Shown: positions 33,346 to 42,276, numbered from the stretch's first letter. The stretch: 64,000 bases of DNA from Rhodospirillum sp047263945 (GCF_047263945.1 NZ_JBLAVB010000002.1:629481-693480); one strand, 5' to 3'. Made by a program: numbers and translations. The notes: generated by a model from the sequence alone, not told the origin.

Positions 33346-34105
33346 ACAACTGGTCCCCGCAGTGGAAGAAAGCGTATTCGACCTGCATCCGCCGATGCAT
33401 CAGTTCGAGGTGCGGTCCATCGTTCCCATTGAAATTGGGGGCGTGGACGTCTCCTTCACCAACTCGGCGCTGCTGATGTGCATCGCCGTTGGTTTGGCTG
33501 GCCTCTTTTTCTGGTTCGCTACGGCGCACCGGTCCGTGGTGCCAGGGCGATTGCAGAGCGTCGCCGAGCTGATGTATGAGTTCATCGCGAACATGATTCG
33601 CGACAATGTGGGGACTGCGGGGATGAAGTACTTCCCCTATATTTTCACTCTGTTTGTCTTCGTGTTTGTAGGCAACATGCTGGGCATGCTGCCGTATTCC
33701 TTCACCTTTACCAGCCATATTGCGGTGACGGCGGCGTTGGCTGTCGTGATTTTTATCACGGTCACCATCATCGGCTTCATGCGCCATGGCACGCACTATT
33801 TCGGGATGTTCTTTCCCCACGGAGCGCCTATCTTGACGGCGCCCCTGCTCATCCCCATTGAGTTGATCTCCTACCTCTCCCGTCCCTTCAGCCTGTCTGT
33901 GCGTTTGTTTGCGAACATGACCGTTGGCCATATCATGCTGAAGGTTCTGGCGGGGTTTGTGGTTCTTATGGGCGTCGTCGGTGTCTTGCCGTTTGCGGTC
34001 GTCCTGGGGATCACCGTTCTGGAGTTCTTCATCGCCGCCCTGCAGGCCTATGTCTTCACGATCTTGACCTGCATCTATCTGAACGACGCCATCAACATGC
34101 ACTGA
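33338..34105 (+). CDS. atpB: ATP synthase F0 subunit a
   Basis: Proton-channel stator subunit. It has five to six membrane helices. The key Arg lies in SRPFSLSVRLFANMTVGHI, and IPIELISYLSRP precedes it. The C-terminal helix contains EFFIAALQAYVFTILTCIYL. The start is a GTG at 33338. Length 255 is normal. It lies in the split F0 operon typical of alphaproteobacteria, and no F1 genes are nearby. Confidence 0.96.
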   Translation: MAEQLVPAVEESVFDLHPPMHQFEVRSIVPIEIGGVDVSFTNSALLMCIAVGLAGLFFWFATAHRSVVPGRLQSVAELMYEFIANMIRDNVGTAGMKYFPYIFTLFVFVFVGNMLGMLPYSFTFTSHIAVTAALAVVIFITVTIIGFMRHGTHYFGMFFPHGAPILTAPLLIPIELISYLSRPFSLSVRLFANMTVGHIMLKVLAGFVVLMGVVGVLPFAVVLGITVLEFFIAALQAYVFTILTCIYLNDAINMH

Positions 34106-34173
34106 TGAGTGGTGGGGCGTTCACGTACAATCCCGTCTAACTAAACTATCGGTTTTTCTGAAAGGGTAATCTT

Positions 34174-34398
34174 ATGGACGCTGAAGCTGCAAAGATGATC
34201 GGCGCTGGCTTGGCCGCGATCGGCATGATCGGTTCCGGTATCGGTGTGGGTAACATCTGGGCCAATCTGATCGCCACCGTTGGCCGCAACCCGGCCGCCA
34301 AGTCCAGCGTCGAGCTGTACGGCTGGATCGGCTTCGCGGTGACCGAGGCTATCGCCCTGTTCGCCCTGGTTGTCGCGCTGATCCTGCTGTTCGTCTAA
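34174..34398 (+). CDS. atpE: ATP synthase F0 subunit c
   Basis: Proteolipid of the rotor ring. 74 residues form two membrane helices joined by the polar loop RNPAAKSS. The second helix carries the ion-binding Glu in GFAVTEAIALFALV. The first helix has the Gly-rich pattern GAGLAAIGMIGSGIGVG. AAAGGG lies ten bases upstream of the ATG. Confidence 0.97.
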   Translation: MDAEAAKMIGAGLAAIGMIGSGIGVGNIWANLIATVGRNPAAKSSVELYGWIGFAVTEAIALFALVVALILLFV

Positions 34399-34603
34399 AC
34401 CGACGCGGTAACCACAGCCGCCCGTGGACGGGACAAGAATCGGATCAGCGGGACCCCTGATGATCCGATTCCTCGTGCCCTGTCCATGCCAATCGGGCGG
34501 TTCGCGTTTCCTTCTTTAGCGCGACGTCTCGGAGCTTTCGGCCGCTCATCCGGTGGTCCGTTGCGACGCGCGTTTCGCATGGCCCGACGCGGGAGTCCAA
34601 TCC

Positions 34604-35089
34604 ATGCCTCAATTTGATCCGTCGTCCTTTCCGTCGCAGTTCTTCTGGCTCGCGATCACCATCGTGGCCCTTTACTTCGTGATGACCCGCATGGCGATTC
34701 CCCGCTTGGCCAGCGTGCTGGAACAGCGGGAAAAGATGATCGACGACGACCTGGAACAGGCCGAGAAGCTTAAGGCTGAAACCGAAGCGGCGATCGCCGC
34801 TTACGAAGCCGCCCTGGCCGAAGCTCGGACCAAGGCCCATGATGAAATCAAGGCCGTAACCGAAGCCGCCGCTAAGGAAGCGGAGGCGAAAAACGCCGAG
34901 GTTTCCGAGCGGGTTGCTAAGCAAATCAAGGACGGCGAGGACCGTATCGCCAAGTCCCGTGACGAGGCTTTGTCCCATGTGCGCGAGATCGCAGCCACTG
35001 CGGCGACTGATATGGTCGCGAAGCTGGCTGGTCTGTCACTGGATGACGCCAAGGTTGGCGACGCCGTCGCCTCCGCGATGAAGGATTAA
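34604..35089 (+). CDS. atpF2: ATP synthase F0 subunit b'
   Basis: Peripheral stalk subunit. One N-terminal membrane helix (FFWLAITIVALYFVMTRMAI) is followed by a long Ala/Glu/Lys-rich helix that would form a coiled coil with subunit b. Two different b-type genes in tandem are the alphaproteobacterial and cyanobacterial arrangement. ATG 34604 gives MPQFDPSSFPSQFFW, the usual b' start. A 205-base gap separates it from atpE. Confidence 0.93.
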   Translation: MPQFDPSSFPSQFFWLAITIVALYFVMTRMAIPRLASVLEQREKMIDDDLEQAEKLKAETEAAIAAYEAALAEARTKAHDEIKAVTEAAAKEAEAKNAEVSERVAKQIKDGEDRIAKSRDEALSHVREIAATAATDMVAKLAGLSLDDAKVGDAVASAMKD

Positions 35090-35094
35090 GGCCG

Positions 35095-35631
35095 ATGATC
35101 TCGACAGCTTTAGCCGCCACCTCCGAACATGCCACAGACCATGGGGCGTTCTATGGGGATCCCGCCTTTTGGGTCGGTCTCGCCTTTGTGATCGTGGTCG
35201 CCTTTGTCTGGGTGAAGGCCAAGGGAACGATCATTGGCAAGCTTGATGACCGTGCAGCGGGCATCAAGTCCAATATCGACGAAGCCCGCAAGCTGCGCGA
35301 GGATGCCCAGGCCTTGCTGGCCGATTACCAGCGGCGCCAGCGCGATGCCATGAAGGAAGCGGATGACATCGTCCGACATGCCAAGGAAGAGGCAGCACGT
35401 CTGCGCGCCAAGGCCGAAGCGGACCTGGAAGCGGCGATTAAACGGCGTGAACAACAGGCTTTGGAGCGCATCGCACAGGCTGAGCTGCAAGCTTTGGCAG
35501 AGGTTCGTACGACGGCGGTTGATGTGGCGATCCAGACGGCTACAAAGCTGATGAAAGACAATATGGCTGCCGCCGAGCAAAACACGTTGATCGACTCCGC
35601 GATCGAAGAATTACCCTCTAAGCTTCACTAG
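35095..35631 (+). CDS. atpF: ATP synthase F0 subunit b
   Basis: Second peripheral stalk subunit of 178 residues. A short N-terminus is followed by a membrane helix (FWVGLAFVIVVAFVWVKA), then KLDDRAAGIKSNIDEARKLR, the family motif that opens the long stalk helix. It begins five bases after the b' gene. The operon ends with a strong terminator at 35733. Confidence 0.94.
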   Translation: MISTALAATSEHATDHGAFYGDPAFWVGLAFVIVVAFVWVKAKGTIIGKLDDRAAGIKSNIDEARKLREDAQALLADYQRRQRDAMKEADDIVRHAKEEAARLRAKAEADLEAAIKRREQQALERIAQAELQALAEVRTTAVDVAIQTATKLMKDNMAAAEQNTLIDSAIEELPSKLH

Positions 35632-35732
35632 AGGCGGTCGCCAATTCCATTTGAATGAAGTCCGCTCCACGGGCGTTTGTCCGTTGGCATAGATATGGTT
35701 TGCCTTGATCCAGTGAATGCTGGTTCCTCGAA

Positions 35733-35763
35733 GGCCCCCGTTCCCAAGAACGGGGGCCTTTTT
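35733..35763 (+). terminator. Intrinsic terminator of the F0 operon
   Basis: Perfect 11-bp stem GGCCCCCGTTC / GAACGGGGGCC with a CCAA loop, followed by TTTTT, about 100 bases after the atpF stop. Confidence 0.93.
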
Positions 35764-36065
35764 CATGCGGCTGAGATTTTTCGACGGGACTTGTAAGGTT
35801 TTTTAACTTTGTCATTTCCGCACAGGCGGGAATGACGAAGCAAAACACCGTATTATTTAACTACGGAGCGGCACAAAGAGACGTGCATGCCTTAGCGCGA
35901 CCGGAGGACTCTGTCGCATATGTTCGTCCATGGGCGTTCATCCCCGCAGGGCGAAATGGCACCCGCTGTCGTTGGGGTGTGGTGCAGGGGCGTCGATGGA
36001 CGGCCTCTCCCGCTCCCTGTCGCTGCCCCAAGTTCCTCTTGTGACGCCCCGTCAGGGAACGCGAC
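35764..36065. other. Intergenic region with one short inverted repeat
   Basis: GTCATTTCCGC-ACA-GGCGGGAATGAC at 35811-35836 is an imperfect palindrome of the common GTCATTCCCGC type. Short frames on both strands downstream have no ribosome binding site or recognisable motif. Otherwise nothing is seen. Confidence 0.5.
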
Positions 36066-36236
36066 GGCATCTCGTCATTTTTGGGCGATAGCCCAAACCC
36101 ATTTGGGGGCTAATGCCCCCAAACCCCCCTTTTCTTTTACGAATAAGAGCCCGGGGTCTGGGGTCCTTCGGCCCCAGCCTCGCCAAAGAGGGGGAACGGG
36201 GCAAAGCCCCGTGAGGGGGCCTCCTTTCGTCTAACG
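36066..36236 (-). repeat. Family A repeat element, copy A4 (ends degraded)
   Basis: Reverse orientation: CTCGTCATTTTTGGGCGATA, GGGGGCTAATGCCCCC, AACCCCCCTTTTC, CCCGGGGTCTGGGG, CGGGGCAAAGCCCCGTGA. Terminal repeats are not intact. It directly abuts a family B fragment at 36247. Confidence 0.75.
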
Positions 36237-36246
36237 TCACACCCTT

Positions 36247-36324
36247 TTTTCAACGTTCAAAAGCCAGCGGGCTTTTGCACGCCGTCAGGTGGTGCGGGGG
36301 CTACTTGGTCGGTTTCATTGGTAT
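36247..36324 (+). repeat. Family B fragment, copy B4
   Basis: CAACGTTCAAAAGCCAGCGG, then GGCTTTTGCACGCC and CTACTTGGTCGGTTTC, then ATTGGTAT, match the middle and right end of B1. Both end hairpins are missing. Confidence 0.65.
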
Positions 36325-36669
36325 AGGCATCCCAACCTGGACGCACGTCCGGAAACATCGTCGGAAAACCGGTCCTGGTGCAAGGATCTGTCTCTGCGGA
36401 TTCCTCAGCTCGAATACGACTTTTCCTTGATCTCATCGTCACCTACTCGCCTTAGCGTTATTCTGAGACGAGAGTTCCAATAGGTAGAGTATGCTCTCAT
36501 AGGTAAAAATTTGGAAAAAACAATCGACATGCTCGACGCTTGCCCGTTTTTTGAGTATCTAAAGGGGGAGCGTTTATGTTGGGTTGTGTTTAGGGCATGA
36601 GTCTCGCAAATGTATCGGGTTCCGTTGCCCGAAGAATGGACGGCGGTACAATCGGGGGTAGGAATTTGC

Positions 36670-37083
36670 ATGAGCATCCATGAGGTCGATACCCACGTTG
36701 GGAGAAAGATCCGGCAACGGCGCATTGCGCTGGGCATGGACCAAGACACCCTTGCAGGGTTGGTTGGCGTTTCTTTTCAACAGATTCAGAAGTACGAGCG
36801 AGGGACAAACAGGGTTAGCGCGAGTCGTCTTTATGATATCGCAACTGCTCTTGGTGTGTCGGTCGACTTTTTCTTTCGGGAAATGGAGAACCGGGATCCA
36901 GACAAGGATAAAGCATTGGCCGAAGGGCTGCGCGAGGTGACGCAGGACGAAACCGGTGTGGATGATCCGATGAAGCGGGAGCAAAGCATTGATTTGGCAA
37001 AGGCCTTTTGGGCTCTGCCGGAGGATGAAATGAGGTCCGCCGTGATCGCCCTTTTCAAGTCCATGCACCGGGGTGATCTGTGA
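36670..37083 (+). CDS. XRE-family transcriptional regulator (Cro/CI-type HTH)
   Basis: A 137-residue protein. The helix-turn-helix at about residues 10-65 reads VGRKIRQRRIALGMDQDTLA, then LVGVSFQQIQKYERGTNRVS, then SRLYDIATALGVSVDFFF. This is a classic SinR-like HTH. The C-terminal half is helical (SIDLAKAFWALPEDEMRSAV) and may dimerise. ATG 36670 has AGGA seven bases upstream. No operon partner. The target genes are unknown. Proteins of this build are common single-copy regulators in Rhodospirillales. Confidence 0.88.
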   Translation: MSIHEVDTHVGRKIRQRRIALGMDQDTLAGLVGVSFQQIQKYERGTNRVSASRLYDIATALGVSVDFFFREMENRDPDKDKALAEGLREVTQDETGVDDPMKREQSIDLAKAFWALPEDEMRSAVIALFKSMHRGDL

Positions 37084-37266
37084 GTCCAGTTTCCCTGGAG
37101 TCAATCGCCGGTTGATGGATTTTGCTTCTATCAGTGTTGAAGCCTCTTTCCCGCATGTGCTAACAGTAAGGGGGCTTTAACCGCATGGATTGTCTGGGTA
37201 GGGGTCCGGATGCCAGGAAACGAGCGGTCTAAGGCTTGTAATGTCCGCGCATGATGGGGGAACGCC

Positions 37267-37500
37267 ATGCCGCTCTACAGCTACCACTGTACGTCCTGCT
37301 CCAATGAATTCGAACAGCTCGTGGGGCTTGGCGATACCCCCACATGCCCCAAGTGCCAGTCCAAGGATCTTGAGCGGATGCTTGGTACGATCGCTCCCGC
37401 AGGCAAGATGAAGGGGTTGATTAATAAGGGGCGGGCACAGGCCGCTAAGGAAGGCCACTTCAGCAACTATTCCAAATCCGAGACGCGGGGTAAGTTCTAG
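37267..37500 (+). CDS. FmdB-family zinc-ribbon protein
   Basis: A 77-residue protein. The N-terminal MPLYSYHCTSCSNEFEQLVG and TCPKCQSKDLERML contain the two CxxC pairs of the FmdB putative regulatory zinc ribbon. The tail is basic and Gly/Lys-rich. Function is not established. It stands alone, 183 bases after the XRE gene. Confidence 0.88.
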   Translation: MPLYSYHCTSCSNEFEQLVGLGDTPTCPKCQSKDLERMLGTIAPAGKMKGLINKGRAQAAKEGHFSNYSKSETRGKF

Positions 37501-37548
37501 AGCTGGATGTGGTCACAGTGAAGGGGAAGCCCGCTCTCTGCTTTTGTT

Positions 37549-37680
37549 TTATTTAGGAGAGGCGGTTCTATCTGGCAGGAGAGGCCGGAGTTCCCTTGCT
37601 GTGGCGATGGCCAGATCCAACGCCTGACGCGCAGGTTCTGACTTCAACCCCGATATGAACTGGGCGCTGCGAAAGCGTCC
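37549..37680 (-). pseudogene. Possible 3' remnant of a gene cut off by a family B repeat
   Basis: A 43-codon open frame without a good start codon reads QFISGLKSEPARQALDLA, then IATARELRPLLPDRTASPK and a stop. It has coding-like third positions and looks like the helical end of a protein. It is closed upstream by a TAA at 37683-37681, exactly where copy B3 begins. No continuation was found on the far side. It may equally be chance. Confidence 0.28.
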
Positions 37681-37682
37681 TT

Positions 37683-37810
37683 ATACGAGGCGGTGCGGGT
37701 TGATACCCTCGCCGCTTTTCTTGCGGTGGAGTCGACGGAGCCGCTACGCCCCAAACGCCACGCGGGCTCTATCGCGCCAAAAGGCGCGATGGCCATTTGG
37801 CCTCTTTCAA
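37683..37810 (+). repeat. Family B element, copy B3 (right end replaced)
   Basis: ATACGAGGCGGTGCGGGTTG, then the hairpin-forming ATACCCTCGCCGCTTTTC, GCGGTGGAG and CATTTGGCCTCTTTCAA match B1 and B2. The right hairpin is absent and the element runs straight into family A copy A5. Confidence 0.7.
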
Positions 37811-37935
37811 GGGGGGCAGTGCCCCCAAACCCTATTTTCTTTTATAAATAGGAGCTTGGGGTCTGGGGCCTTTCGGCCCCAGTGGGGGACGGGGCAAAGT
37901 CCCGTGACGGAAAAACACCCCCTGTCGTGTACCGT
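37811..37935 (-). repeat. Family A repeat element, copy A5
   Basis: GGGGGGCAGTGCCCCCAAAC, GGTCTGGGGCCTTTCGGCCCC, AGTGGGGGACGGGGCAAAGT and the intact terminus CTGTCGTGTACCGT (37922-37935). The other end is missing, replaced by B3. It lies between fmdB and the convergent rnhA gene. Confidence 0.8.
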
Positions 37936-37999
37936 GAGAATGGTGTGACCAAAGCGGCTTGAGGAGGGTAAGGGTGAAGACCTTGATGGGGCGAGGCCT

Positions 38000-38458
38000 C
38001 TAAAAGGACGACGCCTCGCCCGCTTTGGCTTCCGCAGTGCCCCGGCGGGCCAGTTCGTCGGCCCGCTCATTTTCCGGGTGTCCGGCGTGCCCCTTGACCC
38101 ATTGCCAGGACACCTGATGGCGTTTCAGGGCCTCGTCCAGACGCTTCCACAGGTCGTCGTTTTTTACGGGCTTCTTGGCCGCCGTCTTCCAGCCGTTGCG
38201 CTTCCAGTTGTGGATCCACTTGGTGATGCCGTCGGCCACATAGCGGCTGTCGGTATGGATGGTCACGGACACGGGACGGTTGAGGGTTTCCAATCCGCGA
38301 ATGACGGCCATCATCTCCATGCGGTTGTTGGTGGTTTCCTTTTCCCCTCCCCACATTTCCTTTTCCGTCTCGCCATAGCGCAGGATCAGGCCCCAGCCGC
38401 CGGGTCCCGGATTGCCCGAACAGGCGCCGTCGGTGAAGAGATTGACAGGTGTACTCAT
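38000..38458 (-). CDS. rnhA: Ribonuclease HI
   Basis: Cuts the RNA strand of RNA:DNA hybrids. The DEDD catalytic set is visible: Asp in LFTDGACSGNPGPGGWG, Glu in NNRMEMMAVI, Asp in IHTDSRYVADGI, and Asp in ERADELAR after the WVKGHAGHPENE loop. 152 residues, normal length. The start overlaps the thrB stop (ATGA), the common alphaproteobacterial thrB-rnhA pair. Confidence 0.96.
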   Translation of the reverse strand: MSTPVNLFTDGACSGNPGPGGWGLILRYGETEKEMWGGEKETTNNRMEMMAVIRGLETLNRPVSVTIHTDSRYVADGITKWIHNWKRNGWKTAAKKPVKNDDLWKRLDEALKRHQVSWQWVKGHAGHPENERADELARRGTAEAKAGEASSF

Positions 38459-39420
38459 CGATTCAGTCCATAGGCAGCGGGGGTTGTCACGCTTTTGTGG
38501 AAGGATAGTTTCCGCAAATATTCCAAGGGATCCTTGGGTCGGACCAGGGCGCCCTTGGGTGTGTTCAGCCAGTCGTACAGGCGGGTCAACAGAAACCGCA
38601 TGGCCGCGCCCCGGGCCAGAAGGGGGAGGGCGGCGAATTCCGCGTCGGTCAGCGGGCGGGTTCGCTGGTAGAGTGTCAGCATTTGTTGGGCCTTCGTGAC
38701 ATTGAACTCCCGCTCGCCTTCGAAGCACCACGCATTGAGGCAAATGGCCAAGTCGTAGACCAGAAAGTCATTGCAGGCGAAATAGAAGTCGATCAACCCG
38801 GACAATCTATCTTTCAGGAAGAAGACATTGTCGGGGAACAAATCGGCGTGGATGACCCCCTTGGGTAAACCCTTGGGCCAATTGGCCTCCAGAAAGTCCA
38901 GTTCCCTTTCGATTTCGGCCCGCAGACCCGGGCGGATTTCGTCGGCCCGGTCTGCGGCCGCTTCGAACAGGGGGCGCCAATCCATGACGCCAAGGGCGTT
39001 TTCGCGGGACAGGTCGTAGTCGGCGCCAGCCTTGTGCAACAGGGCCATGGCCTCGCCCAATTGGCCACAATGGGATACGGTCGGGCGCTTGGGCCAGCGT
39101 CCGTCCAGGAAGGTGACAATGGCTGCGGGCCGGTCACATAGGGTCTGGAGGAAGCCCCCATCGCGGGCGGCCACCGGCTGAGGGCAGGGGATGCCCCGCT
39201 CGGTCAAATGTTCCAGCAGGTTCAGGAAAAAGGGCAGATCCGCCGGGTTCACTCGTTTTTCATAAAGAGTGAGAATGAAGGTATCCCGGTCTGTGACCAG
39301 CAGGAAGTTGGAGTTCTCCACCCCCTCGGCGATGCCCTTGCAGGCCTTCGGAAAGCCGATGTCATAAAGCCGGAGAAAGGCTTCCAGCTCTTCATTGGGA
39401 ACGTCGGTGTAAACGGCCAT
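38455..39420 (-). CDS. thrB: Homoserine kinase (ThrB, APH-like type)
   Basis: Phosphorylates homoserine in threonine synthesis. It is of the protein-kinase/aminoglycoside-phosphotransferase-like class used by alphaproteobacteria. Motifs: GIAEGVENSNFLL, FILTLYEKRV with the ATP-site Lys replaced in the usual way, the catalytic loop GVIHADLFPDNVFF, and the metal site LIDFYFACNDF. Length 321 is normal. ispH, often upstream, is not here. Confidence 0.94.
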   Translation of the reverse strand: MAVYTDVPNEELEAFLRLYDIGFPKACKGIAEGVENSNFLLVTDRDTFILTLYEKRVNPADLPFFLNLLEHLTERGIPCPQPVAARDGGFLQTLCDRPAAIVTFLDGRWPKRPTVSHCGQLGEAMALLHKAGADYDLSRENALGVMDWRPLFEAAADRADEIRPGLRAEIERELDFLEANWPKGLPKGVIHADLFPDNVFFLKDRLSGLIDFYFACNDFLVYDLAICLNAWCFEGEREFNVTKAQQMLTLYQRTRPLTDAEFAALPLLARGAAMRFLLTRLYDWLNTPKGALVRPKDPLEYLRKLSFHKSVTTPAAYGLNR

Positions 39421-39622
39421 GGGAAGGGATGTCCGGAGGGAAGGTCGGGAAAGGGTTCATGGCACCAGTCTCTAGCAGGTTCAGGGTAGGGAAGGGAAGC
39501 CGAAGCGGGGTGGAAATGGTGCCGACGCGTTGCCCCCGTTCCTTTGATGGGGTATCACACCAGCACGGCGCGTGCGTTGCGCGTGGGCCGTCTCCCTCTG
39601 TCCCCGATCCTGGCAGGTTTCC

Positions 39623-40183
39623 ATGACCCTCCGCGCCTTTACCCGCCGCCTCAGTCCGGCACTTGCCGCCGCCGTGGTTTTGACCCTCTCTGGCTGTGGG
39701 GCCTTCGAAGCGGACGACAAGCGGAAATGCCCCGAGATTCGCATTGACGCAACCACCGCTGATATGACCCGGTTCCGCCCTGGGCCTGGGCGCGATGTCA
39801 CCGATATCACCCTAACCGGTGAGCTGGCGGGTTTCCAGGGCACCTGCCAATATGACGACAGTGGCGTGAGCGTGGACATGTATCTGTCCTTCTCCATGGC
39901 CCTGGGACCAGCCGCGGTCGATCGTGCGGCGGAGTTCCAGTATTTTGTGGCGATTCCCCAATTCTTCCCGGATCCTGCCGCCAAGCAGGTTTACACTGCC
40001 CAGGCTGAATTCCCCCCTAATGTCAGCCGCGTGCGCTACCGTGACGAGGAAGTGAGCATTCGCCTCCCCCTGGAAAAAGACCAGAGCGCCGCAGGGACCG
40101 AGATCTATGTGGGCTTCCAGCTCAGCCCCGAAGAATTGCGCTACAACCAGACCAAGGGCAGGGTGAATTCCATGGGCCAATAA
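39623..40183 (+). CDS. Predicted lipoprotein of unknown function
   Basis: The signal peptide MTLRAFTRRLSPALAAAV...LSGC carries a lipobox LSGC at about residues 20-23. The mature part (about 160 residues) begins GAFEADDKRKCPEIRIDA and is beta-rich, with FRPGPGRDVTDITLTGELAG and EIYVGFQLSPEELRYNQ. No family assigned. The true start is ATG 39623; the frame is open further upstream. It lies upstream of the glycine riboswitch but is not part of the gcv operon. Confidence 0.78.
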   Translation: MTLRAFTRRLSPALAAAVVLTLSGCGAFEADDKRKCPEIRIDATTADMTRFRPGPGRDVTDITLTGELAGFQGTCQYDDSGVSVDMYLSFSMALGPAAVDRAAEFQYFVAIPQFFPDPAAKQVYTAQAEFPPNVSRVRYRDEEVSIRLPLEKDQSAAGTEIYVGFQLSPEELRYNQTKGRVNSMGQ

Positions 40184-40401
40184 GGGACATCTCCGGGCCG
40201 TCGGGTGAAGCCCCCTTTGGCGGGAGATTAGAGCGCCTTCGGGGCCAAGCCGTCAGCGTTATCACCCGGAATTTGAAGGTTACATAGGAAGTCACGCTCA
40301 AGATGCGGTGAATGCTGCCTAAGAAATTGACCTATCCAGCCCGGGTTGCCTCCTTCGAAGCAACCGGCTAAGCTAGGTCATCGACGACATCCCGATCACC
40401 A

Positions 40402-40626
40402 CCGCGGGAGAGTCCAGTGGCCTGGGTCATCCGTAGGGATCCGGGCGCAGTGGCGCCGAAGGAGCAACCGCCCCCGGAAACTCTCAGGCACCCGGACCGC
40501 GATGGCAATGGGAACTCTGGAAAGCAGGTGTGTTGCAGGCTGCCTCTGCGGCCAAGGCGACATCCTCACCGAAGATGGAAGCCGGACCCGGTCCGGTGAC
40601 TCTTTCAGGTTTCGAGACAGAGGGGG
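40402..40626 (+). promoter_or_regulatory. Tandem glycine riboswitch controlling gcvT-H-PA-PB
   Basis: The first aptamer shows GCGGGAGAGTCC, then GGCGCCGAAGGAGCAA and AACTCTCAGGCACCCGGACC. The second shows GGGAACTCTGGAAAGC, CACCGAAGATGGAAGCCGG and GACTCTTTCAGGTTTCGAGACAG. The linker between them is short. These are the conserved cores of the two-aptamer gcvT RNA, which usually turns on glycine cleavage genes when glycine is high. About 70 bases separate it from the gcvT start. No separate terminator hairpin was obvious, so control may be at translation. Confidence 0.95.
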
Positions 40627-40696
40627 GCGTTCGTTACCCGGATCCCAATCCATGGGACGAGGGCGTTCGCCAACCGTTCAGTTTCGGAGCGTCCCT

Positions 40697-41815
40697 GTGA
40701 CAGCACCCACTCCCGCAGCCCCTCTCGTTACGCCCCTGCACGCCCTCCATGTGGAGCTTGGCGCGCGCATGGTGCCCTTCGCGGGCTATGACATGCCCGT
40801 GCAGTACCCCTTGGGCGTGCTCAAGGAACATCTGCATACCCGCGAGAAGGCCGGTTTGTTCGACGTCTCCCACATGGGGCAGGCGCGGCTGGTCGGCCCT
40901 GACCGAATCGCCGCGCTGGAAGCCCTGTGCCCCGGCGAACTGGTCAAGCTAAAGGAGGGTCGCCAGCGTTACACCGTGCTGACCAATGACGCGGGTGGGA
41001 TCCTGGACGACCTGATGATCACCAATCGGGGTGACGACCTGTTCCTGGTGGTCAATGCCGCCTGCAAGGACGCCGATCTGGCCCATATCGACGCCCATTT
41101 GGCGGGCTTCGACGCCAGCTTGGAACGGCTCGAGGACCGCGCCCTGGTCGCCCTGCAGGGACCAGCGGCTGTCGGGGTCCTTTCCGGACTCGACGCCCGG
41201 GCCGCCGACATGGTCTTCATGTCCGGTATGTGGCTTTCCTTGGATGGGGTCGACTGCTTTGTCACCCGCTCCGGTTACACTGGGGAGGATGGTTACGAGA
41301 TCAGTGTTCCCGCAGACAAGGCCGACGCCCTGGCGCGCCGTCTGCTGGCTGACGAGGCCGTGGAGGCCATTGGCTTGGGTGCCCGGGACAGCCTGCGCCT
41401 GGAAGCGGGACTTTGCCTTTATGGCAGCGATATCGACACCAGCACCACTCCGGTCGAGGCCGGGTTGACTTGGATCATCGGCAAGCGCCGCCGCGAGGAA
41501 GGCGGTTTCCCAGGCGCGGCCGTCATCCAGAAGCAACTGGCCGAGGGCGCTCCGCGCCTGCGTGTTGGCCTGAAACCCGAAGGCCGCGCCCCCGTGCGCG
41601 CCCATGCCGAAATCCAGGACCTGGACGGCAATGCGGTGGGTGAGGTGACCTCAGGCGGCTTCGGTCCCAGTCTGGAAGGCCCCATGGCCATGGGCTATGT
41701 CCCGTCCGCCCTGGCTGCTGAGGGCACCAAGGTCACGGTGATGGTCCGGGGCAAGGCCCTGGCTGCGACCATTGTGCCCATGCCCTTCCAGCCCCACCGC
41801 TACCACCGCGGTTAG
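40697..41815 (+). CDS. gcvT: Glycine cleavage system T protein (aminomethyltransferase)
   Basis: Transfers the methylene group from the aminomethyl arm of the H protein to tetrahydrofolate. Motifs: LHVELGARMVPFAGYDMPVQ, FDVSHMGQARLVG, LTNDAGGILDDLMI, ALQGPAA and the SGYTGEDGYEISVP loop. The GTG at 40697 (VTAPTP) has GGAG eight bases upstream and gives 372 residues. The longer frame from 40346 runs through the riboswitch and is rejected. The C-terminus VPMPFQPHRYHR is typical. Confidence 0.95.
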   Translation: MTAPTPAAPLVTPLHALHVELGARMVPFAGYDMPVQYPLGVLKEHLHTREKAGLFDVSHMGQARLVGPDRIAALEALCPGELVKLKEGRQRYTVLTNDAGGILDDLMITNRGDDLFLVVNAACKDADLAHIDAHLAGFDASLERLEDRALVALQGPAAVGVLSGLDARAADMVFMSGMWLSLDGVDCFVTRSGYTGEDGYEISVPADKADALARRLLADEAVEAIGLGARDSLRLEAGLCLYGSDIDTSTTPVEAGLTWIIGKRRREEGGFPGAAVIQKQLAEGAPRLRVGLKPEGRAPVRAHAEIQDLDGNAVGEVTSGGFGPSLEGPMAMGYVPSALAAEGTKVTVMVRGKALAATIVPMPFQPHRYHRG

Positions 41816-41898
41816 TTCGCTGGATTGCGCCGGATCGGGCGTTTGTTCCTATTCGATTCCAAAATCCCCATTACACAACCCCTGTTGGGAGAGGTTTT

Positions 41899-42276
41899 AT
41901 GAGCACGATCTATTTCACTGAGGATCACGAATGGATCGCCGTCGAGGATGGCGTGGGCACCGTGGGGATCACCAGTTTCGCCCAGAGTCAGCTTGGAGAC
42001 GTGGTGTTCGTCGAGGTGCCTGAGGTGGGCGTCAGCTTGGAGAAGGGCGGTGAAGCCGCCGTGGTCGAATCCGTCAAGGCCGCCAGCGAGGTCTACTCCC
42101 CGGTGACCGGGGACGTGGTCGAGTCCAACGAAGCCCTTCCCGATTCCCCCGGCACCGTCAACGAAGACCCCGAGGGTGAGGGCTGGTTCTTCAAGGTCAA
42201 ACTGACCGACCTCAGCGAGCTCGATGGCTTGATGGATCAGGCGGCCTATGATGCCTTCGTGGCTGACCACAGCTAG
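41899..42276 (+). CDS. gcvH: Glycine cleavage system H protein
   Basis: Lipoyl carrier of the complex. The lipoylation site is the Lys in VVESVKAASEVYSPV, preceded by VTEDHEWI-like FTEDHEWIAVEDG. It ends YDAFVADHS. 125 residues, normal. GGGAGAGG precedes the ATG. Its stop codon lies in the first bases of an X-Y palindromic module that separates it from gcvPA. Confidence 0.95.
   Translation: MSTIYFTEDHEWIAVEDGVGTVGITSFAQSQLGDVVFVEVPEVGVSLEKGGEAAVVESVKAASEVYSPVTGDVVESNEALPDSPGTVNEDPEGEGWFFKVKLTDLSELDGLMDQAAYDAFVADHS

Noticed and set aside
40346..40696. N-terminal extension of gcvT through the riboswitch
   Set aside because: The region is a clear tandem glycine aptamer; GcvT homology begins near the GTG at 40697.
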